Below, piece after piece: positions 38,827 through 50,800 of a stretch of DNA of 64,000 nucleotides; the stretch's first letter is position 1, and every line of letters starts with the position of its first letter. The notes beneath the pieces are model-generated. The model was not told where the DNA came from, searched no databases, and was given only the letters and a program-made list of their open reading frames with translations. The translations under genes were made by a program, and so were the position numbers. Origin of the DNA: Allodiplogaster sudhausi (Eukaryota > Nematoda > Chromadorea > Rhabditida > Diplogasteridae); NCBI GenBank assembly GCA_945643635.1, contig CALZFC010000018.1:2394001-2458000 (forward strand), written 5' to 3'.

Positions 38827-41800
38827 CCTTTTTTCTCTTCCGAATTCCGATTTCCGAATTCCGTTATGAAAGGGGGCCTTCCGAATTCCGAATTCCGTTA
38901 TGAAAATTTTTATCCCGATACATCCCTGCTATGCATCGCAAAGTAAGGGTGCAAAATCGGAATTATCATTGAAAAGAAGTGATTATTTATAAACAGTAAG
39001 AAATAAGTCTAGTCATATGTAGTTTACTATCCGATAGGTTCCCAAAGGCGGGCAGCGCCTACACCTACACTTACGTCGGCTGCGGCGAGATCTGGGCTTT
39101 ATCGTCGGATGGAATATTGTACTCGAGCATCTCATCCACGCAGCAAGTCAGCAAACATTTCTATTCCCCGTAACTTTTTTCCGAAATTGTTACGTTATGT
39201 GAAACATATCTTATAGAACAAATTTGTTCACCTTTCAGTACTTTCCCGCTCGTTATTGAACTACATTGATTCGTTGGCGAATGGAGCCATTAGCAATTAT
39301 ACAATGGAGACACTCGGAACGATGGGCGGGGTCAGAGACGGATTTCATCATTCTTTCAATATTTTCGAAATCGATGAAACAAAGAAAACAAAAGCTTCTT
39401 TGTTAGGAAGGCTCAATGATCGCTCGCTATCCGGATCTGCTCGCCTTTTTCCTGCCGATTCTAGCAGCATTCGCTGTCGCCACGGGTCCCAAGGCAGCAG
39501 CAAGATTCATTGCAATCTTCTCGACGTCTAATCTTGTTGTTAGTCTCACATTCATGTTTTTTCTACTTTTTTATTTAAGAAAACAATATATATGTACGTA
39601 GATAAATTGGCAATTATGTAGTAAAATGTACATTGATTGTTAGCTTTTTTTCTAGGCTGAAAAGTTGATAACTTTTTATTGAGGTAATTGCCGTCGTGGT
39701 GATCTACGGCTCGACGTTCATCGACTTCTCCAACTGGACGGGCCACATCGCGAATGGAAACACGCGATTCATGCCGTATGGAATAGAAGGCAAGTGGATG
39801 CTGAATTCTTGCATATGAGCTTTACAGGAAGTTTTTCCGTTCTTTATCCCAACATAAATTTTAAACTTCATATGTAAATTTTCTAAGAACCCTTTCTGGA
39901 GCAGCGATTGTGTTCTTTTCTTACATCGGTTTTGAGGGTCTTGCAACGGCGGGCGAAGAAGCTAAAGGTATAATGGTTGACTATATGTACATATATTACT
40001 AATTTATTTTTTAATAATGTTCCCTCGGCCCTTGTGTCCGTCAAAAAGGCGCGAATTTAAGAATGAGTTTTTCGTTAAGTTACATTCTGAACATTTATTT
40101 CTTGAGACCCGTCCAAATCCGTGCCTCGCGCGACCGTCCTCGCAATGACCATCGCAACCTCTGCCTACGTCTTGATGTCTGCCGTTCTCTCCTTCATGGA
40201 GCCTTACGAAAACGTCAGTGCATGACGCGGCAGGTCACATTTAACTCTTTATCAAAACATTTTCTACAACTGCATCCATTGTCGTTAACTTAATAGTTGA
40301 CAATGCACCCCTATCACGTCACAGGTTCACCCTGCGACAGCGATTCCAGACGCCTTCGCGCACCATGGCGCAGCGTGGGCCAAGTATGTCGTGGCCGTTG
40401 GCGCCATCTGTGGCATGACCTGTGCATTGGTGAGAATGAGGGAGATAGGAAGAGCGACAGTGAAGTAGATAGGGAAAGAGAAAGAGAGAGAGAGAGAGAG
40501 AGAGCTGCGAGATAGAGAGAATGGGAGAGAGAGAGAGAATGATTCCCAGATGGGAGCGCTGTTCGCCCTGCCTCGCTGCGTGTATGCAATGGCCTCAGAC
40601 GGTCTCATCTTCTCTCTCTGGTCGCGTGTCCATCCAAGCACCAGGGTTTCGTCTTTTTTTCCCCCTTTTTTTACCCTACTCCTATCTCAATCGCATCTTT
40701 CTCACGCTCCCTCACATATTCTCTCAATCTCTCTCTCTCTCTCTCTCTTTCTCTCACTCTCTCCCCGTATCTGTCTCATTCTCTCTCTCCTTCAGACCCC
40801 AGTCTGTGCAGCGATCCCTTTCACTTTCCTCGTCTGCGTAACCGCTCTCATCTCTCTCGATGCGCTCTTCGAGTTCATGTCTATCGGTGAGATTGCTTTT
40901 TTTAAATTCTCATACATAAAATTTTTTATTTTAAAATAGCGTAAGTAATGAAGGCTATTTTAATTCTAAAAGTAGATATATATCTCATGATACTCTCACT
41001 TTTGAGGCACTCTCGTGGCGTACACGGTCGTCTCGGCAAGCATCATCGTTCTTCGATACCGTGCCGACGACGAGCAACCGGGTGATAGAGGTGTTCAATT
41101 CATCTTTTATTAAATTAACTAAATTACTATATGAAAGCAAATTTTAAAGTAAGCGAATAAATATGTTTATAGTTCAAAATAGTATCTACTAAATAAAACG
41201 TTGAAAAAAAACAAATATTGAAGGTGGCCAGCTGCGCGTTTCTCTGCCCGTCTGCTCTTCTCTCTCACCTGACCGCCGCATCATTGCATGCGTTGTTTCC
41301 ATGGTCATCTCCTACTTTGTCATTGGCTTCCTTATCAAGACGTCCGCCGCGAGGCAGCCCGTAGGCATGGTGTGTATAATAAGATCTTTACATTTTATGT
41401 AGTACATAAATATATATACAACCACCAGCTATAACAAAATAAACTTTGCAAAATTAAAATTCTTCAATTCAGGCTGTCGCCGTAATCACAGCCGTTATCG
41501 CAATCATCATTACAATCGTCCTCGCATGTCACTACCAGAACTCAATCAAGCCTTCTTTCAAGGTGTTTTCCTTTCCAGTCCAAGAACAAATTTAAATTTC
41601 CCGCCGTTTTCCGGTTCCTCTCGTTCCGTTCGTTCCCGCTCTCTCAGTCTTCCTGAACATTCTGATGATGACACAACTGTCGGATCTAACTTGGATACGT
41701 TTCGTCGTTTGGATGACCATTGGTGAACTAAAACATTTTTTTTTTTACTTTAACATAGTCAAAAACACACAGTAATATACTTTTATTTCGTTAAATTAAA

Positions 41801-41941
41801 ATAAATTCAGGATTGACAATCTACTTTGCCTACGGTATTCGACATAGCAAGGAGAATGCAAGAAGAGTCGGCAATTCCGCTGCTATCAGATATGATGCAA
41901 AACAAGAACACGTCGACGATTCCGAGTTCAGGGAATTGTAG

Positions 41942-42134
41942 AAACTCATTTGTATCATCTCAAGGAATAAAAAATATAGTTTTTTTTTTAAATACAACTC
42001 ATTTATATGCATTTGAAAGTTCTTAAATTCCTTATTTTAACTGCCATGGTTGTTAGTTTTATCAAAGTCATTTTTTTTTCTTTTTTTTACCAGACATTAA
42101 ATTCACAGGTTGCGGAATAGCAAATGGTCCTACA
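41942..42134. other. 3' region of CAT copy 3
   Basis: Probable 3' untranslated DNA. It contains AATAAAAAAT at about 41968 as a possible poly(A) signal, then T-rich DNA up to the MITE. Confidence 0.4.
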
Positions 42135-42328
42135 TACCGTATTTTCTCTATTAGTGCCCCCGGGGGTACTATTTTTCAATACCCCTGCAAGAGAGGGGGC
42201 ACTATTAGAGGGGGGTTCTATTAGAGGGAGGGGTACTATTTTTCAATACCCTTGTGAGAGGGGTGCACTATTAGAGGGGGGGGGGGGGGTTCTAATAGAT
42301 GGAGGGCACTAATAGACAAAATACGGTA
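42135..42328. mobile_element. Short MITE (194 bp) between the convergent central CAT genes
   Basis: The inverted ends TACCGTATTTTCTCTATTAG and CTAATAGACAAAATACGGTA differ at one base. The interior has two copies of the palindromic segment GGGTACTATTTTTCAATACCC about 70 bp apart, separated by G-rich CACTATTAGAGGGGGG units. No coding capacity. It lies near the symmetry axis of the six-gene array, between the stops of copies 3 (41941) and 4 (42577). Confidence 0.8.
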
Positions 42329-42576
42329 TCTGTATCGGTTCGAAAAGATCAATTGGAGTATCTTCTAGCGCAATCTCTGTTTCCCATTAAACGATTCGAA
42401 GGAGTTAATGAACTCTGCTTCTCGTTTGTGGGCATACTAGTTCTGAATTAATTATATGTACTTTTAATATGTTTCCTACCTGTGATAAACCAAACAGAAA
42501 AAAACAACTTAGATATAATAATTATTACTTCGAAATCGTTCCAGAGAAATGAAGGATGTTGAAAAGATGACGTAAT

Positions 42577-45500
42577 TCAGTGAACATGTGTGATTGCCTC
42601 TTCCCTAGCCTCGAATTCTCTGGCAGCGTCTTCTCTCAACTTTGCTTCCTTGCTGTGGCGCAGCCCATATAGCAGGTAGATCAGCATTCCTAGAAATTGA
42701 TAAAAATTATCTACTTAATATTTTTAAACAGTAATGTATGAATCATGATTCCAGCAAACAAAACTCGAAATGCAAATCCATTATTGATAACAAGATAAAT
42801 ATAAAATGACCATCCAGGTAATACAAAATCGAACCAATGGCCATCCAGACAGTGAAGCGTAGCCACGTCTTCCACGACAGATGAGTGATCATCAGAATGT
42901 TCATCATCACTGAGACGGACGGCAGATAGGGGACGAGAGGAACCTGGAGAGGAAGAGCGAGATTGACTATGAGAAGACAGAGATGCGCTCATCATTAAGA
43001 AAGATGCCTTGAAAGGAAGCGGCATCGAAGTTTGCTGATGGCAGTCGATGAGCAGCACAGAGATGAGGGAAATGCTGCCGAGGAAAGAGAGAAGAATCTG
43101 AAAATTCGCTCTCATCTCGTCTTTCATTTCCGTACCTTCATAATTAGTTACCAGTCGAAGAGTATCGTCGAAGGCCGAGTTGGCAAAGATGAAGCCGAAA
43201 GCGAGATCGGAGATGAGCATCACGACGAGAAGGTAGATGACGAGACGGGCCGCGGGAGCGAGTCGTCCAGGCGAGAGAGAAGAGGGAGACGGAGACGCAG
43301 GTGGCCAGCTAAAAACAAAAAAGAGAGATAATGTGCAGCTTTTAGTAAATTGTGTTTACTTATTCGCTTTTTGTAAGGACGATAAATATGTATATAATAT
43401 TCGCAACTAATTCACGTATCACGTCACAAAGTCACAGCGATTGTACCTGTCCGATAAGATAAAGGAAATAAAATAATGCATCACTCTGAGTGATCTGGAG
43501 GGAATGCAAGAAAAAGAATAGAAAGCAATTAATATTTTTTCAGAAAAGAAAAGCAGACCTCGCTCGCTAATCGCCTTTGTCAACATCGCTCTCGTCCGGT
43601 CGATAGCGATGGATAATGAGACTCGAAGAGACGATCGTGTACGCCACGAGGGTTCCTTCATTTATTTTATTTTTTTTCTCTCGATACTATACAGGTAAAC
43701 AATTCCTAATAGAATAGATTATCGAAAAATTTCTTTATATAATATGACTAGGAAACTTGTTTCTGTTAACAAACCGATAGAGAAGAACTCAACGAAGTGC
43801 TTCGAGATCAAGAAGTAGCGCCATGAGGCAGACGAGAATTGTGAAGGTCGCACCGGCATTCACGAGGGTCTGCAAGGTTACGGTAGACATTATATTTAAT
43901 CGTTATGTGTTTGTTTACTTTCAATTTAATTATCATTAGGGATTAAAAAATAGAAGATAACAAAGAAAGGGGAATGCGACCGAAATAAAAGGAGCGTTGC
44001 CTGTGTCTTTGCGTGGATCTTGGAGAGCCACGAGAAGATGAGCCCGTCACTCGCCATTCCGTACACCATGCGAGGCATCGCGAACGAACTGCTCAACTAG
44101 GAGACAGAAGACATCATTATTATTATACAAGAAAGTTCAATAATCAGTTACTTTCGGGGTTTTAAAAACATAAAGAAAATTCAAAACGAACAAGATTGCC
44201 GGACATGCCGCACATGGCGCCGGCGGCGACGAGGTACTGCGCGAAGGCGGCGCCATGCGACGCAAACGCTTGCGGGAACGCCGTCGCAGGATGTACCTTT
44301 AAATGTCAGCGCTTTTTAATCCATGGTTATAATCTATAGTAATCGAAATTAATGACGTAACATTGAAAATAAATGCGCAAAGTGATAGTAAACACGAAAA
44401 TATGTAAATGTGCTAACCTCCTCGAAGGGCGTCATCAAAGAGAGCACCGTCGCCATCAACACGTACGCCGTAGTCGCGATGCCCACTGCCGAGAGCGCGG
44501 CCAGCGGCACCGAACGACCCGGATCTGTCAAGAGCAATGCCTTCAGAAGCATGACTTACTCAAACAGCTCATACTTGCTATTGCTAAAGAAGCTAAAAAC
44601 TCAATCACACATTTGTACATTTTTACCTCCTAACACTAGGGCAAGAGAGCATGTGATTTAGAGAGACATGACTGCAGAGGTCACGAAAGTTCAATTCGAT
44701 TACGATTAAGTTTCTCGCATTTTTAAATAAGACTTGAATATGAAAACTCCTACAACGATGATCCTGACATGACACGACACACGCATCCTAATTGCACCTT
44801 CAGCTTTTAAATCTCTAGTCTCGGGAATCTAATCCGACCGATCCAGACCTCTACAGTATTTCGTGCTAGTAGTTTACGAGTTTAAAGCTCCTTTAAGCGA
44901 ACTATGAAATAAAAAATTTACCTTTAGCTTCCTCTCCTCCTGAAGCGAGGCTCTCGAAACCGATGTAGGAGAAGAAGCATGTCGCGGCGCCTGTAACCAA
45001 TCAATTAACTGTTGGATGTATGTATTCAATCTCATCAGAAAAAATTATGTGTTGATTCGCAAGCAAAAACTGCTGAGAGAACTGAAAAATTTTGAGACAA
45101 AAAGAACGAACCGGCAATTGTTCCATGAATTCCAAAGGGAAAGAAGCGCGAGGCGCCCGACGCGATTGTTCCTTGCCAGTTGCCAAGGTCAACGAATCGT
45201 GAGCCGTAGACGATAACGAAGGAAACCACCTGTAGCATAGAACCTTTTTTTTAAATTTCCCGCAGAAGGAAATCACTAACAAGAAGATTGCAGCTCGAGA
45301 AGAAGGTGATGAAGCGGACGTTTGTCTTGTTGCCGATGGCCGCAATGACAGCGCCGACAATGCAGATGACGACTGCCGGGAAGTCGGGGTAGTGAGCGAG
45401 GAGAGAATGTTCCTTTATTGAACATTATGTCACAATTTCATTTTTTATGGCGTAAAATAACTAAGATTAGTTCAAAAAGTAGCTTCTTAGAATTTCATTT

Positions 45501-46696
45501 GAAAATGTTTTTGCGGGAACGTACTGCTCCCATCGGCCCGAGTGTCTCGAGGGTCTGGTTGCTGATGCGTCCGCCGAGCAGATGGTCCAAGTAGCCGGAC
45601 CATGAGCGAGCCATTGCTCAAGCACATTTCTTGCATAATCCTATTTATAATTTGGGAGTAATGAATTGTTAGGATGTTTGCATTCCAATCAAATCTGGCT
45701 TAATGGCACGATTTTGTTTGCTGACCATGAGTAGGGGAAAAAAGCTTTTTTTTTTTAGAAAAAAATAAGCTAATTCCAAAACATCTGCTGACTGGCACTG
45801 CCGATGAGCTGCTCGAGCACAATGTTCCAGCCAATGACAAAGGCCCAGATCTCGCCGCAACCGACATATGTGTATGTGTAGGCACTGCCCGCCTTCGGGT
45901 ATCTGAGGACACCATTCGGATTTTGGATCTTTATTCTTAAATATTTCCCTTGGGGAAGAATAATGAGGGAAAGAGCACTACTGACCGACTTTTGCACGAA
46001 ACATTCAAAGGTTCACTTGACTATTTCCGGTTATCCTCATGGCAGGTCAAGATAATGGGGAAAGAAGAGAAACATCGATCTACATAAAAATGGAACCTTG
46101 CTCCAAATTCAGCATAGCAAAGCGCGCAGAGAAGAGCGGCGAGACCGGCGATAAGGAAGGAGAGCACGATGGAGGGGCCGGCCGTGTTACGCAGCACAGC
46201 TCCTGCAACCACCGAGCTAGCGTATTCACTCCTTGAGAACGCCAAACTGAGCGAGCTAAGGATACGATAACGTTCACATATCAAAAGTGAGATGGTTTTT
46301 CAAGTGGTTGACAAAAAAGATAAAATTTCCACAAAAAAATCGAATTAAATAGTTTAAATTGCCCTGAAAAGGAACCATTTTTTGTGTTAAAGTTTTCTCC
46401 TCTCCGATGATTAACCGGTTAGAATGTAGATTCCGGCTCCGACCATGTGAGCCACGCCTATCAGTGTCAGATCGAGCGTAGAAAGGCATCTTCTTCAAAT
46501 CCTTTTTTCATCGATAAAATTACTTATGGTTAGTAAAAATTTATTTTTAAAAACTTAAAGAAATATAAATAATAAGTGTGAAATTTCAATTTAAAATGAG
46601 CTTCAAAGTAATCAGAACGAACTTGAGCGGCGTGCCGAGATCACCCGGTGGAATTGTCTTTGTGCGAACGATTCGAGAGAAGAGAGATGACGCCAT
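42577..46696 (-). pseudogene. CAT-family transporter, copy 4, frameshifted
   Basis: Exons, high to low: 46696-46623, 46492-46416, 46202-46097, 45902-45793, 45616-45525, 45412-45281, 45229-45112, 44990-44922, 44524-44418, 44296-44192, about 44096-44000, 43869-43775, 43655-43575, 43308-43152, 43097-43008, 42943-42835, 42689-42577. CAT motifs are all present: [78 protein letters not shown] and YLLYGLRHSKE. Lesions: exon 12 is 95 nt instead of 94 (extra base in GCACTTCGTTGAG), giving an immediate TGA. In exon 14 the GHLRLRLPLLS part and the ARLVIYLLVV part are in different frames. Three donors are GC instead of GT (after KTQ, DKG and PFK). Like copy 6 it has an extra intron splitting TPLK/RCLST. 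The start ATG (MASSLFSRIVRTKTIP) looks normal. Confidence 0.87.
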
Positions 46697-47022
46697 TGGC
46701 GAGAGCCTTCCAATGCTCGGTCTCTTTATTCTTAAAAAAAAATTTTCGTCGATTTCTCAGGAAAAAATTATCAAACAAAATCTGACAGCATTAATTTTAC
46801 ATGACTGCTAAATTCAAAAAGAGAAAAAATAGTTGGGATCTCTCCCACTCTCTGAGAGCACCGCTTCAATGGAATAAGTTTAGAAATAAAAATGAAGAAA
46901 AATAAAGCGCATATTTCGTAAGAGAGCAGACGATGTTTTCCGACCACTTCACCGTTCGTGGGTCTCGACATCTATGTATGTACGCGCATTGTTCTCATAT
47001 CTACTTCCTTCTCTCTCCCCCT

Positions 47023-47063
<41 letters not shown>

Positions 47064-47886
47064 CATCTCCCTGTCTCCCTCCCCTCCTTGGCCTCTCTCC
47101 AGTCTGTTTTATCTCCGTCTCTGTCTCATTCTAACCATTCCCACTCTCTTCACCTTCTTTAATCACTTGACGTCTAACAACTCGTTCTCATTCCATGTTC
47201 TTCTCATTACGCCACCTTCTCAGCAAAGGTGTATACAATAGTCTACACCGACGTTGTAATGCCAGAAGAGCTAAAGAGAGAGAAATTGATATCGAGAAGG
47301 AAGAAAAGTGGTGAAAAGCGGGAAAGACTGATAGCGGTAAACAGAATTGGACGATGATAAAAGAGAAAGAATTAGAAGACGAGACAGAGGAAAAAGTGAA
47401 AGAGGTGATATCGAACGAAATATGAGCAATCGAGGGAGAAATTGGATGGCCTTGCTTTTCATTTATGATAGTTCTCAATCGACTCTTGCCCTTCCGTTTC
47501 CGCTATGCTCTTTTTTGCGTTCTCCTCTGCAATGTGTCAATATCGCGCATACATATGTAGAACATATTCCTTCTTTCTAATACATATTTATGTGTCTTGT
47601 CACTATGCTGTAACTTTGCTTAAAAAACGCTTTTGGTAAGATAAAAAATAAAGACATTTATCGCCATCACAAAGAGTAGCGCGGAGTCGGCGCGTTGTTT
47701 TATGGAACCGCTTGCTTTTGGCCAAGACCATAGCATTACATGAAGTAATTATTTATCGAACATTCTCTACCCTATCATAAAATGAAGCCCGTATTGCGAT
47801 GTTATTGATTCTCTATGTAGTAGCACGTACTTGTATAAGTGACATATAAAATACTTTTTTAATGTAGAAATATGTAATATGTCCTC
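46697..47886. other. Intergenic region between CAT copies 4 and 5
   Basis: No gene supported. A (CT)n tract lies at about 47028-47060, with CT-rich DNA to 47150 and GA-rich DNA at 47270-47430. It holds the promoter side of copy 4 and the 3' side of copy 5. Confidence 0.6.
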
Positions 47887-50800
47887 TCAGCATTTTTCGA
47901 CAGCCTTAACAGGAGCAGCAAGCGGGGCAGGGGCGACAGCTGAGCCCTCCTTGCTGTGGCGGATGCCGTAGAAGAAGTAGATGGTCATACCTGATAAAGA
48001 GGAGGATTATCTGCATTCGTGCAGCTTTCCCCAAGCTAAGCACCATCAGTGCTTACTCCATGTCTGCTACCAAGACACCATTTTTTTTTAAACAGTGTGG
48101 ATAAGAGTGACTATTACTATTCGATGATATTCGGAAGTATGTATGTAGTATAATAAAAATATATGTATTTATACGTGGCTTCAGCAACATTTGGATTTCA
48201 TCTTTTATGGCAATAAAAATGTTTAACAAAAATAGCATACCAATAGCCATCCAAATGACAAATCGGATCCACGTGAGGGCGGAGAGATGAGTCATCATGA
48301 GAATGTTGATGAGCACCGAGGCGATCGGAAGGAAAGGCACGAGGGGGACCTGGAGGAATTATTATTATTATTACATGGCGCCATCTACATATAGAAGTAT
48401 CTTATATTGGCCATAAATGACGTTTACATTTTCATTATCAAGCTTGTGGACATTTAGAAAGTCAGTAAGACATATAAATCTACTTTGTACTTATCGGCTA
48501 CCGCCTCTTGATTTTTTCTGACCCCATTTCTTGAGAGAATCATCCACTTATTATGACTTCTTCCTCGAAATGTGGGCATATTTTTCATCACAGTTCCAAC
48601 TTTCCGTATGAGGCTTTGAGAGAAGAGACAGTTTTCGGACACAAAATGTGGCTTAGGCTAGAGAGAAAGGCCAGAGATCGGCTGACCCGGAAGGAGAGCT
48701 CATTCTCGTTCTGGTGATGGAGGGAGATAACAACTGTTGCGACCAAGATGATCAGGGAGGACAGCACGATCGCGGCCTGCAAAACATGTTCATTATCCCT
48801 AATTAGGGGATTTTTTTGTCGGAGATTTTGTACAGGCAATTTTCGTGTGGAATTAACAAAGATTAAGAGCAACTTTTGTTTTAGATATTTCTAAGCATTT
48901 AAGATTAAAATATGTTAAGGAATTCTATGAATAAAAATAAAGTATAAATAAAGGTGATCAGAGCGTACAATGCCGAGTACGGTAGAAGACGCGCCAAGCG
49001 CGACGACGAGTCCGATAAAGCCACCTTACAATTAGCAAGAAAGCAAGGTCAAGGCTTGCAGTTCGAAAAGAATGCTGGTTTACATACCTAGATAGCTATG
49101 TATGTAGAACAAAAAAGATATGCGGCAGTCAATGTGAATAATAAAGGCACATTGATTGCCAACATGTATTTTATTTTTTCCCTCAAATAATTGTGTTGAG
49201 GTACAGTCCGCCCAGGATCTTGGTACTAAGGAGGGATCGGATGCATCGGAGGGATCCAAATGCATCCTCGCTAATAACAATTGTCCTAGGAAAGACTAAA
49301 ATATTTTAAATGGTACATTAGTTTGCTCATAGAGAACGGATGCTACTGTTAAAAAATCGATAATTTCTTATCATTTGATAAGAAGTTATCAGTTTTTGCC
49401 TATAAAAAATTTCATTTTAAATATTTTTCAAAGAAATTTTTCCTGTACCATTATTCTGTTTCTACGCACATCCCCAAATAATAATATAAGAGATTTTATC
49501 ATTGTTAACCGAAATCGTTAAATCAGACCTTATCACACATGTTCATGTTATGTGAAGATTCGCCTTATGATGCTGAAGCTAAATATGAAAACAGTTTTCA
49601 AAACAAAGCATCCGTTGACGATATATTCCTGATTGTGTTTACTTGCATTATTTATTGCGACAGAACAGGGCAGGGAGGCCTCGCAGGCCGAGGGGGCGGA
49701 GCCTAACCCTTTTTTTCTCTGCCTGTGCTATTTCGCTACCTCAAACTTGGGTAATTAAACCGAACGCGAAAATCGTGCGCAACAAAAACTCTAAGATTCA
49801 ATACGAGTGCAGCAACCTAGATTTGAATAAATCATACCGGGCTAACATTGAGAGAAAGACAAAGACAATGGGGAATCCTGAAGAAAATCATACAAAGTAA
49901 ACACAATTAAAAATTTATCGTCAACGGATGCTTTGTTTTGAAAACGGCTTTTATATTTTGCATCAATATCGTAAGGCCAATCTTCACATAACATGAACAT
50001 GTGTGATAAGGTCTGATTTAAACAATGATAAAATCTCTTATATTATTATTTGGGGATGTGCGTAGAGACAAAATAATGGTACAGGAAAAATTTCTTTAAA
50101 AAATATTTAAAATGAAATTTTTTATAGGCAAAAACTGATAACTTCTTATCAAATGATAAGAAATTATCGATTTTTTAACAGTAGCATCCGTTCTCTATGA
50201 GCAAACTAATGTACCATTTAAAATATTTTAGTCTTTCCTAGGACAATTGTTATTAGCGAGGATGCATTTGGATCCCTCCGATGCATCCGATCCCTCCTTA
50301 GTACCAAGATCCTGGGCGGGACTGTATGTAACTCAAAATGACCTGCAACGATGATGGCAGAGACGCAGAAGAGCGGCAGCCGACCGGCATCCATCTGGAG
50401 CTTGCTTACTACGGAGACTCCCGAGACACTCGAGCGCATGGCACCACCTCAACTTCTTTTTAAGTCACTCGGTTAAAAAAAAATTTTTAAATGAAATACG
50501 AAAAGAATTATATGCCTGTAACAATGAATAAGCATTGCAAAAACACTGACCAACACACTCGGGCGCATCTCCAGGTCGATAGCGAAGAATGATGACGCTG
50601 GCAGAGACGATGGTGTACGCGAGGAGAGTTCCTTTTTGAACACAATATGGGAATTCGAAATTGATGTAGTGAAATGAAACATTATATATATACCTATATT
50701 AGTAATTTCTCAACAGCTATAAATGCTAACCGATCGAAATGAACTCGACAAGCGCGTCCTGCTCGAATGTCAATGCCATCGCGCAAACGATGATCGTAAA

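Larger units (their letters stand above)
34089..38928. mobile_element. hAT-like composite element, 4.84 kb, with 8 bp target duplication
   Basis: It starts CAGGGGTGTATCGG and ends CCGATACATCCCTG, inverted ends of the hAT type. It is flanked by the direct repeat CTATGCAT (34081-34088 and 38929-38936), the 8 bp duplication expected for hAT. Just inside both ends are tandem GAATTCC heptamers. About 90 bp of the right subterminal region (heptamers plus CCGTTATGAAAGGG) is also present at 37470-37555, so the element is internally duplicated. A PIF/Harbinger element occupies 34124-37458. No hAT transposase is recognisable in 37560-38780. It sits in intron 2 of CAT copy 3. Confidence 0.8.
33149..41941 (+). 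pseudogene. CAT-family transporter, copy 3, probably inactivated
   Basis: Sixteen exons: 33149-33302, 33492-33597, 39038-39146, 39239-39330, 39407-39538, 39685-39793, 39888-39967, 40107-40213, 40325-40429, 40550-40645, 40796-40886, 41007-41090, 41224-41369, 41473-41562, 41614-41722, 41811-41941. CAT motifs are clear ([81 protein letters not shown]). Two lesions stand out. Exon 3 is 109 nt instead of the 110 nt in every other copy, because one base is missing in GGGCTTTATCG, which breaks the frame in the conserved GE(I/L)WAF(I/V)(I/V)GW segment. The acceptor before exon 15 reads ...TTTTCCG|GTTCC, with CG instead of AG. Intron 2 is swollen to 5.4 kb by transposons. The last two exons of copies 1 and 2 are a single exon here. 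Confidence 0.85.

Noticed and set aside
39781..39887. GC donor after exon 6 of CAT copy 3 (GAAG|GCAAGT)
   Set aside because: That choice puts the next exon out of frame. Using the GT two codons downstream (GGCAA|GTGG) restores the frame through TLSGAA.
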